A DNA stretch of 64,000 bases. Origin: Flavobacterium sp. YJ01 (lineage in GTDB: Bacteria > Bacteroidota > Bacteroidia > Flavobacteriales > Flavobacteriaceae). Under the pieces are notes generated by a model. It made no database searches and was not told the origin of the DNA. It worked only from the letters and a program-made list of their open reading frames with translations. The translations under genes were made by a program, and so were the position numbers. The stretch's first letter is position 1, and every line of letters begins with the position of its first letter. The stretch spans positions 3,038,001-3,102,000 of the forward strand of contig NZ_CP119757.1 in assembly GCF_029320955.1 (NCBI RefSeq), read 5' to 3'. Positions 57,413 through 64,000 of this stretch are shown here, piece after piece.

Positions 57413-59263
57413 ATGTGTGGAATTGTTGGATACATCGGTCATAGAGACGCTTATCCTATCGTAATTAAGGGACTAAAGCGTCTTGAGTACAGAGGATATG
57501 ATAGTGCCGGCGTTATGTTATATGACGAAGAGTCTGGCGTAAAAGTTTGTAAAACAAAAGGTAAAGTTTCGGATCTTGAAGCTAAAGCCAATGAAGGTTT
57601 TACAGTAAATGGAAAAATTGGAATTGGACATACGCGTTGGGCAACGCATGGTGTGCCTAATGATGTCAATTCTCATCCTCATGTTTCAAATTCTGGAGAT
57701 TTAGTAATTATTCACAACGGAATTATAGAAAATTACGCTCCGCTAAAAGAAGAACTTGTAAAAAGAGGCTATACCTTTAAATCTGATACAGATACAGAAG
57801 TTTTAGTTAATTTAATAGAAGAAGTTCAAAAGAAAGAAAATATTAAATTAGGAAAAGCTGTTCAGATTGCACTTAACCAAGTGGTTGGAGCTTATGCAAT
57901 TGCTGTTTTCGATAAAAAAAATCCAAACGAACTTGTTGCTGCAAGATTAGGTAGTCCATTAGCAATTGGAGTTGGAGAGGGAGAGTATTTTGTTGCTTCT
58001 GATGCATCACCATTTATTGAATATACTTCTAATGCAGTTTATTTAGAAGATGGTGAAATGGCTAATATTAGACTGCATAAAGCAATCAAAATTAGAAAAA
58101 TTAAAGATGACTCTTTGGTAGATCCTTATATTCAAGAACTTCAAATGAATTTGGAGCAGATTGAAAAAGGTGGTTATGATCATTTCATGCTAAAAGAAAT
58201 CTACGAACAGCCAAGTGTTATTAAAGATACATACAGAGGAAGACTTCATGCTAATGAAGGAATTGTTCAAATGGCTGGTGTTGAAGATAATTTAGAGAAA
58301 TTCTTAAACGCAAAACGTATTCTAATTGTAGCTTGCGGTACTTCTTGGCACGCAGGTTTGGTAGCAGAATACATTTTTGAAGAATTTACACGTATTCCAG
58401 TTGAAGTAGAATATGCTTCAGAATTCAGATACAGAAACCCAATTATCAATAAAGATGACGTTGTAATTGCTATTTCTCAATCTGGAGAAACTGCTGATAC
58501 AATGGCAGCTATTAAATTAGCAAAAGAAAACGGTGCCTTTGTATTTGGTGTTTGTAATGTGGTTGGTTCGTCTATTTCAAGAGAAAGTCATGCAGGTGCT
58601 TACACGCACGCTGGACCAGAAATTGGAGTGGCTTCTACAAAAGCTTTTACAACTCAGATTACAGTTTTAACAATGATTGCGTTAAAATTAGGAAAAGCTA
58701 AAGGAACGTTATCAAATACAGATTTCCATACTTATCTTCAAGAATTAGAAATTATTCCTGAGAAAGTAGCAGAAGCATTGGAAACGAATGATAAAGCAAA
58801 AGAAATTGCTGCGGCTTTTAAAGATTCAGCAAACTGTCTTTATTTAGGTAGAGGATATAATTTTCCTGTTGCTTTAGAAGGAGCTTTGAAATTAAAAGAA
58901 ATCTCATACATTCACGCAGAAGGTTATCCAGCGGCTGAGATGAAACACGGTCCTATTGCTTTAATTGATGAGCATATGCCAGTTATTGTTATTGCTCCAA
59001 AACAAGGTCATTACGATAAAATTGTAAGTAATATTCAGGAAATTAAATCAAGAAGCGGTAAAATTATTGCTGTAGTTACAAAAGGAGATATTCAAGTTCG
59101 CGAATTGGCGGATTATGTAATTGAAATCCCTGAAACTTCAGATGCGTTGTCTCCGTTGGTTACAACAATTCCTTTACAATTACTTTCTTACTATATTGCA
59201 GTTATGAGAGGTTGTAATGTGGACCAGCCTCGTAACTTGGCAAAATCAGTTACAGTAGAATAG
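57413..59263 (+). CDS. glmS: Glutamine--fructose-6-phosphate aminotransferase
   Basis: 616 aa. Makes glucosamine-6-phosphate for peptidoglycan and LPS. N-terminal class II glutamine amidotransferase with nucleophile Cys2 (MCGIVGYIGHRDAYPIVIKGLKRLEYRGYDSAG), and two SIS domains (about 290-430 and 460-600) that bind fructose-6-phosphate (IAISQSGETADT and EISYIHAEGYPAAEMKHGPIALI). Ends DQPRNLAKSVTVE. It is the last gene of the starch-synthase-like/DUF4270/glmS unit, closed by a strong terminator. No glmS ribozyme can be seen; the gene starts 9 bases after DUF4270. Confidence 0.97.
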   Translation: MCGIVGYIGHRDAYPIVIKGLKRLEYRGYDSAGVMLYDEESGVKVCKTKGKVSDLEAKANEGFTVNGKIGIGHTRWATHGVPNDVNSHPHVSNSGDLVIIHNGIIENYAPLKEELVKRGYTFKSDTDTEVLVNLIEEVQKKENIKLGKAVQIALNQVVGAYAIAVFDKKNPNELVAARLGSPLAIGVGEGEYFVASDASPFIEYTSNAVYLEDGEMANIRLHKAIKIRKIKDDSLVDPYIQELQMNLEQIEKGGYDHFMLKEIYEQPSVIKDTYRGRLHANEGIVQMAGVEDNLEKFLNAKRILIVACGTSWHAGLVAEYIFEEFTRIPVEVEYASEFRYRNPIINKDDVVIAISQSGETADTMAAIKLAKENGAFVFGVCNVVGSSISRESHAGAYTHAGPEIGVASTKAFTTQITVLTMIALKLGKAKGTLSNTDFHTYLQELEIIPEKVAEALETNDKAKEIAAAFKDSANCLYLGRGYNFPVALEGALKLKEISYIHAEGYPAAEMKHGPIALIDEHMPVIVIAPKQGHYDKIVSNIQEIKSRSGKIIAVVTKGDIQVRELADYVIEIPETSDALSPLVTTIPLQLLSYYIAVMRGCNVDQPRNLAKSVTVE

Positions 59264-59289
59264 ATTCTATTTTAAAATATAGATATGTT

Positions 59290-59321
59290 AAAAAAGCGAG
59301 ATTTAAGTCTCGCTTTTTTTT
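59290..59321 (+). terminator. Terminator after glmS
   Basis: AAAAAGCGAGA/TCTCGCTTTTT stem with a 6-base loop and a T-run of eight. Confidence 0.9.
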
Positions 59322-59571
59322 ATTGTCAAAAATTTTTTTCAGCATATGTATTTTTGTGAAATTTTCAATTTTTTAGTGAAAATTTATATGTATGCATAGT
59401 ATATTGGTTTTTCTTCTTGTTTTCTTTGATTTTAGTTTAATAAATTGAATTAAGAAATAGTTAAAATATTGTAAAAAATGATGCTAAATATGAATTTTAT
59501 TTAACGTTTTTTTATGCATATTAAAATATTTATGTATTTTGGCTATATACTAACGAAAAAACTAAACCCAA
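59322..59571 (+). other. AT-rich leader before TonB receptor gene
   Basis: The 250 bases hold no open reading frame of note and no repeat I can recognise. The stretch is very AT-rich with several ATGCATA and TTAAAATA words (for example about 59392-59400 and 59512-59530), and a near match to the -7 motif (TATTTTG, one base short) at about 59534. The start ATG is at 59572. Regulation is not readable. Confidence 0.5.
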
Positions 59572-62343
59572 ATGAGAGTCTACTTGCTAATTATGTTGTT
59601 GTTCTTCAGCGGAATATCTTTTGCGCAGAATACAATAACAGGTTCGGTTACAGATGGTAACAAACAATCTATTCCAGGTGCTAATGTTGTTATTGTTGGC
59701 GAAAATACCGGTGCGTCTACAGATTTTGACGGATCGTTTAAGCTGACAACCAATACCAAACTGCCTTTTTCTGTAAAGGTTTCTGCTATTGGTTTTGAAT
59801 CGAAAACAATTAATGTTACTACCGCAAATCAAAAGTTGAATGTAGTTTTAAAAGATGAAGAAACTAAATTGGATGAAATTGTAGTTTCTGCTTCGAGAAC
59901 ACCTGAAAGAGTTATTGAGTCGCCAGTAACTATTGAGCGTATGGGACTTCAGGAAATTAAAAATACTACAGCGGCTACTTTTTATGATGGTTTAGAAAAT
60001 TTGAAAGAAGTAGATTTTAATACAAGCAGTATTTCTTTCAAATCTATAAATACAAGAGGTTTTGCTACTGTTGCCAACACTCGTTTCATGCAATTAGTAG
60101 ACGGAATGGATAATTCATCCCCAGCTTTGAACTTTGTTTTAGGAAATCTTATTGGTGTTTCAGATATTGATGTTGCTAGTGTAGAGTTGCTTCCAGGAGC
60201 ATCTTCAGCTCTTTACGGAGCAAATGCTTTCAACGGAATCATGTTTATGACTAGTAAAAGTCCATTTACAAATGAGGGAATTAGTGTTTACTACAAATAC
60301 GGACAAACTAGTCAAAATGCTGCAGGAACAAATGATTATAATGATTTTGGGATTAGAGCAGCAAAAGCTTTTACTAAACATTTTGCAATGAAAGCCAATT
60401 TCACTTATATGGAAGCTAGCGAATGGATTGCAAATGACAAAAGAAGTATGACAGCTGGAGGAGATAGTCATGCAGTGAATCAAAATTATGACGGATTAAA
60501 TATTTACGGTGACGAGGTTACTACTTTTATTCCGAACGTAGGGCAGGTTAGTAGAACGGGTTATCGTGAACAAGATTTGACAGATAATAAGGTTCAGAGT
60601 ATGAAAGCGGATTTCAGCGCGCATATTAAACCTTGGGCAGACGATACAGAATTTATTTTACAATATAAAATTGGTACGGGAAGCACTATTTATCAAGGAG
60701 CAAATAGATATGCTTTAAAAGATTTCTTAATGCAACAAGGTAAATTTGAAGTAAAAGGGAAAAACTTTTTCGGAAGAGTTTATTTTACAAGTGAAGATGC
60801 AGGAAACTCTTACGATATGAGATTTGCAGCATGGAACGTAAACAGAGCGGCAAAATCTGATGTAGAGTGGTTTACAAACTACGCAACAGCTTATCAGTAT
60901 GCAGGTGCGGTTATGGGAACAAATGCTAATGAGTCTGCTGCAATTGCAAGAAACTTTGCAGATTATAATGTGTTGCCAGCTCAGATATCATTTATTCCTC
61001 AGCCAACGGGATCTCCAAGATTTGAGCCAGGAAGTCCGCAGTTTAATCAAGCGTTAGCAAACGTTACTGCAAATCCAGATTTGACTCAAGGTGCTAAATT
61101 TATTGATCATTCTAAATTATACCATTCAGATGTGAACTATAATTTTAGAGATATTATAAAATGGGCAGAAGTTCAAGTTGGAGGTTCTTGGAGAAAATAT
61201 GTAATGGATTCTCAAGGAACAATCTTTACAGATTATGATGGTCCTATCGAATATAAAGAATATGGTGCTTATGCGCAGCTTCAGAAAAAATTCTTAGATG
61301 ACAGATTGAAGTTTACGGGATCTTTACGTTACGATAAAAGCCAGAATTTTGATGGAAACGTTTCGCCTAGAGTTTCTTTTGTGTACTCTGCAGGTGCTGC
61401 TAAAAACCACAATTTCAGATTATCTTATCAAACAGGTTTCCGTAATCCAACTACACAGGATCAATATATTGGTTTAGATTTAGGGCCTTTTGCATTAATC
61501 GGATCAGCTCCTGAGAATTTAGATCGTTTTCAAGAAACGGTAAATGTTAGTGCGGCTGGACAGGCTTTAGGGCAGCCTGCAACAGTTAATATGTCAGGAC
61601 AAAATGCTTATCGTAATGCTTACACGGTAGCTTCTGTTCAAGCTTTCGCAGCTTCTGCAAATCCAGCTGATCTTCAAGTAGCTAATATCGGATTGGTAAA
61701 ACCAGAGCAAGTTCAGGCTTTTGAGGCAGGATATCGTACTGTAGTTCAAAATGACTTATCTGTTGATTTGAATGCTTATTATAATATTTATAATGATTTC
61801 ATGAATACAGCGAGAGTTATTTCTCCTTATTATGGAACAGTTGGTACGCCAGAATCTTATCAAGCTCTTGCATTTGGAGACCGAAGAGTGTATCAAGTGT
61901 ATACTAATACTACCGCTCAAATTTCTTCTTTTGGTTTTGGAGCTGGACTTTCTAAAAAAGTATATAAAGATTTTGAAGTAGGTGTGAACTATAACTACGC
62001 ACAATTTAATTTTGATCAATCAGACGATCCAGATTTTGTGGCTGGTTTCAATACTCCAAAACATAGAATCAAAGCTTCTTTAGGAAATGCAAAAGTGATT
62101 AAAAACTTAGGTTTTAATGTAAATGTTAGATGGAATTCAGAATATTTATGGGAATCTTCTTTTGGAGATGGTATGATTCCAGAAAACACTGTTCTTGATG
62201 CTCAGATAAATTATGCGCTTCCAAAATGGAAATCGGTTATTAAAGTAGGAGCTACTAACCTTTTTGGTTCAGATTATCTTCAAGTTATCGGAGCAGGTAT
62301 GATTGGTCAAATGTGGTTTGCTTCTTGGACAATTAATCCATAA
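59572..62343 (+). CDS. TonB-dependent outer membrane receptor
   Basis: 923 aa. Signal peptide 1-18 (ISFAQ). Residues 20-105 are a carboxypeptidase-regulatory-like domain (TITGSVTDGNKQSIPGANVVIVGENTGASTDFDGSFKL). Plug domain about 110-235 (DEIVVSASRTPERVIESPVTIERM, VELLPGASSALYGANAFNGIMFMTSK), then a 22-strand-type barrel to the C-terminus, which ends with aromatic residues (QMWFASWTINP). Imports a ligand across the outer membrane using TonB energy. The substrate is not shown; the next gene, a SGNH lipoprotein 51 bases later, is probably its surface partner. No SusD-type gene is present. Confidence 0.93.
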   Translation: MRVYLLIMLLFFSGISFAQNTITGSVTDGNKQSIPGANVVIVGENTGASTDFDGSFKLTTNTKLPFSVKVSAIGFESKTINVTTANQKLNVVLKDEETKLDEIVVSASRTPERVIESPVTIERMGLQEIKNTTAATFYDGLENLKEVDFNTSSISFKSINTRGFATVANTRFMQLVDGMDNSSPALNFVLGNLIGVSDIDVASVELLPGASSALYGANAFNGIMFMTSKSPFTNEGISVYYKYGQTSQNAAGTNDYNDFGIRAAKAFTKHFAMKANFTYMEASEWIANDKRSMTAGGDSHAVNQNYDGLNIYGDEVTTFIPNVGQVSRTGYREQDLTDNKVQSMKADFSAHIKPWADDTEFILQYKIGTGSTIYQGANRYALKDFLMQQGKFEVKGKNFFGRVYFTSEDAGNSYDMRFAAWNVNRAAKSDVEWFTNYATAYQYAGAVMGTNANESAAIARNFADYNVLPAQISFIPQPTGSPRFEPGSPQFNQALANVTANPDLTQGAKFIDHSKLYHSDVNYNFRDIIKWAEVQVGGSWRKYVMDSQGTIFTDYDGPIEYKEYGAYAQLQKKFLDDRLKFTGSLRYDKSQNFDGNVSPRVSFVYSAGAAKNHNFRLSYQTGFRNPTTQDQYIGLDLGPFALIGSAPENLDRFQETVNVSAAGQALGQPATVNMSGQNAYRNAYTVASVQAFAASANPADLQVANIGLVKPEQVQAFEAGYRTVVQNDLSVDLNAYYNIYNDFMNTARVISPYYGTVGTPESYQALAFGDRRVYQVYTNTTAQISSFGFGAGLSKKVYKDFEVGVNYNYAQFNFDQSDDPDFVAGFNTPKHRIKASLGNAKVIKNLGFNVNVRWNSEYLWESSFGDGMIPENTVLDAQINYALPKWKSVIKVGATNLFGSDYLQVIGAGMIGQMWFASWTINP

Positions 62344-62394
62344 TGATAATTGATTGACAGATGAAAGTGGTAATAATTTTAAAAAAGTAGTAAG

Positions 62395-63966
62395 ATGAAA
62401 AAAAATATAAAATGGTTGTTTTTGGCTTCTTTAGCTATTATGGCCTCATGTAATAGTGATGATAATGATACGCCAGTTGAAGTTCCAGTAGTTCCTGGTA
62501 CGGCGGATTTTACAAAATATATTGCACTTGGAGATTCTTTTGCGGCAGGTTACAGTGATAACGCTTTGTTTAAAAAAGGACAAGAAAACTCGTATCCAAA
62601 TATATTATCTCAGCAATTTGCTGCTGCTGGTGGTGGAGCTTTTACACAACCGCTTATGAATGATAATATTGGCGGATTGCTTTTAGGTGGAAATGTAATT
62701 GCCGGCACGCGTTTATATTTTGTTGGGCAAACTCAGACGCCAACTAATGTTGTTGGAAATCCAACTACCGAAGTTACGGCACATCTTTCGGGAACATTTA
62801 ATAATTTAGGAGTTCCTGGAGCAAAAAGTTATCATTTATTAGCTGCAAATTACGGAAATGTAGCAGGTGTGGCAACTGGAGCAGCTAATCCTTACTTTGC
62901 AAGATTTTCAAGTACGCCTTCTGCAACTGTTATTGCTGATGCCGTTGTTCAGAACCCAACTTTTTTCTCTTTATTTATAGGAGGAAATGATGTTTTGGCG
63001 TACGCAACTTCTGGAGGAACAGGAAAAGATCAAACAGGAAATGCAAACCCAGCAACTTATGGAGGAAATGATATTACAGATCCGACCGTTTTTGCTAGTG
63101 TATACACTAATTTAGTTACAGCTTTAACAGCTAAAGGGGCTAAAGGAGTTGTGGCAAATTTGCCTTACATTACAGCTTTGCCTCATTTTACAACTGTTCC
63201 TTATAATCCGCTAAGTGCTAAAGTAATCGGAAAAAATAATGAAGCGGTTGGTGTAGCTACAATAAAAGCGCTAAATGCACAATTGTATGGTCCGTTAAAA
63301 CAAGCATTAACAGCATTTAATGCAGGAGATAGAATTAATTTGCTTTCTGAAACTGGTGCAAGTCCGTTGTTAATAAAAGATGAAAGTTTAACTAACTTAT
63401 CTGCTCAATTAACTGCTGCATTTACGCCTACATTAGGTGCGCAGACTGCAGCTTTCTACGGTGCTGTTTTCGGACAGGCAAGACAAAGTAAAGCAACAGA
63501 TTTAGTGGTGTTAACGGCGAGAGCAGATATCGGTGCTGCGCCAACAGCAGCAAATTCTGGAATTGGAATTGCGCCGCCAGCTCCGTTAAACGCATTCGGA
63601 ATTTCTTATCCTTTACAAGATAAACACGTGTTGATTCCTACTGAAATAGCAGAAATTAAAAAAGCTACGGATGCTTATAACGCAACAATTCAAGCTGTAG
63701 CTACAGAAAAAGGATTGGCTTTTGTTGATACAAAAGCAACTTTAACGCAATTAGCAAGTGGCGGAATCCGATTTGGGAACTTTACAATGAGTTCTTCTTT
63801 TGCAACAGGAGGAGCATTTTCTTTAGATGGAGTTCATCCAAGTGCAAGAGGGTATGGCTTAATTGCTAATATTTTTATTGATGCCATAAATGCGAAATAC
63901 AGCTCAACTTTACGACATGTTGATTTGGCTCTTTATCCAATTCAGTATCCGCAGACACTTCCATAA
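62395..63966 (+). CDS. SGNH/GDSL-hydrolase lipoprotein
   Basis: 523 aa. Lipoprotein signal MKKNIKWLFLASLAIMASCNSDDN (Cys19). SGNH blocks: block I IALGDSFAAGYSD (catalytic Ser), block III IGGNDVLAY (Asn), block V DGVHPSARGYGLIANIF (Asp and His). Large insertion and a long hydrophilic middle make it bigger than common 200-aa SGNH enzymes. The last residues form a long C-terminal extension. Probably cleaves an ester, such as a lipid or an acetylated sugar, on the cell surface. Directly downstream of the TonB receptor gene, so likely an operon. The window ends just after its stop. Confidence 0.9.
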   Translation: MKKNIKWLFLASLAIMASCNSDDNDTPVEVPVVPGTADFTKYIALGDSFAAGYSDNALFKKGQENSYPNILSQQFAAAGGGAFTQPLMNDNIGGLLLGGNVIAGTRLYFVGQTQTPTNVVGNPTTEVTAHLSGTFNNLGVPGAKSYHLLAANYGNVAGVATGAANPYFARFSSTPSATVIADAVVQNPTFFSLFIGGNDVLAYATSGGTGKDQTGNANPATYGGNDITDPTVFASVYTNLVTALTAKGAKGVVANLPYITALPHFTTVPYNPLSAKVIGKNNEAVGVATIKALNAQLYGPLKQALTAFNAGDRINLLSETGASPLLIKDESLTNLSAQLTAAFTPTLGAQTAAFYGAVFGQARQSKATDLVVLTARADIGAAPTAANSGIGIAPPAPLNAFGISYPLQDKHVLIPTEIAEIKKATDAYNATIQAVATEKGLAFVDTKATLTQLASGGIRFGNFTMSSSFATGGAFSLDGVHPSARGYGLIANIFIDAINAKYSSTLRHVDLALYPIQYPQTLP

Positions 63967-64000
63967 TGTTTTGAAAAACACTATAAAGAAAGCCGCTCAT

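Noticed and set aside
1..64000. tRNA or rRNA genes, prophage, insertion sequence or integrative element
   Set aside because: I read the gaps for tRNA arms, and for transposase, integrase or phage structural genes, and found none; a tRNA scan would be the decisive check.

Overview
The window reads as chromosomal core sequence from a Flavobacterium-like member of the Bacteroidota. The support is the AT-rich composition, the Bacteroidetes-type -7 promoter motif TAnnTTTG upstream of many genes, the absence of strong Shine-Dalgarno sites, and typical flavobacterial families (DUF4270, DUF4286, DMP19-like, TM2/RDD, TonB receptor plus SGNH lipoprotein). I see no tRNA, rRNA, CRISPR array, transposase, integrase or prophage gene. 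There are about 60 protein genes, mostly short operons with hairpin terminators between convergent units.

Layout. 1-316: composite inverted-repeat DNA, no gene. 317-5307 (minus): AlkZ/YcaQ-like winged-helix protein, DEDDy exonuclease, Ogt-type DNA methyltransferase, an SDR epimerase, and a GNAT/LysR pair; a rhodanese gene diverges at 5449. 5907-11458 (minus): a probable five-gene operon encoding a GNAT-nitrilase fusion, two small unknowns (one a zinc ribbon), an M28 membrane peptidase and a TPR protein. 11636-13620: short SSB, DUF2461, a Lys-rich Cys-cluster miniprotein and ferritin. 13705-19313 (minus): an OmpA porin between two paralogous exported proteins, then CAT-like and HAD proteins. 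19468-23679: EamA exporter, MetG and a DUF1080 protein; a GH43 glycosidase diverges. 25623-29926: CDGSH protein, patatin, PrcB-like lipoprotein, DMP19-like protein and a lipoprotein.

30083-38307 (plus): SerS, Lgt, TPR, DUF4286, a small-protein/nucleotidyltransferase module, RsmA-MgtE (overlapping) and ProC. 38331-38562: terminator plus a MITE-like inverted repeat. 38609-44962: NhaA with a lipoprotein, a 2-hydroxyacid dehydrogenase, RDD and TM2 membrane proteins, and a PlsC-OlsB-type fusion acyltransferase for aminolipid synthesis. 45081-48786: ExoA, OmpA lipoprotein, a ParE-type toxin-antitoxin pair and a Tas-like aldo-keto reductase. 48949-53451 (minus): GT51 transglycosylase, RadA and an esterase-fold protein lacking the nucleophile serine. 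53655-59263: PanD/PanC divergent from a truncated starch-synthase-like protein, DUF4270 lipoprotein and GlmS. 59572-63966: TonB receptor plus SGNH lipoprotein, probably an uptake pair.

The most unusual material is not a large new system. It is a set of small things: an 8-bp-phased intergenic repeat family (CTTTGNNN) that sits at gene 5' ends, where it recreates the -7 promoter motif, and at 3' ends, where it forms terminators; several other dispersed inverted repeats; enzyme-fold proteins with altered key residues (esterase S to D, CAT D to N, starch synthase without its KxGGL motif and second domain); the nucleotidyltransferase module; and the OmpA locus with flanking paralogs.
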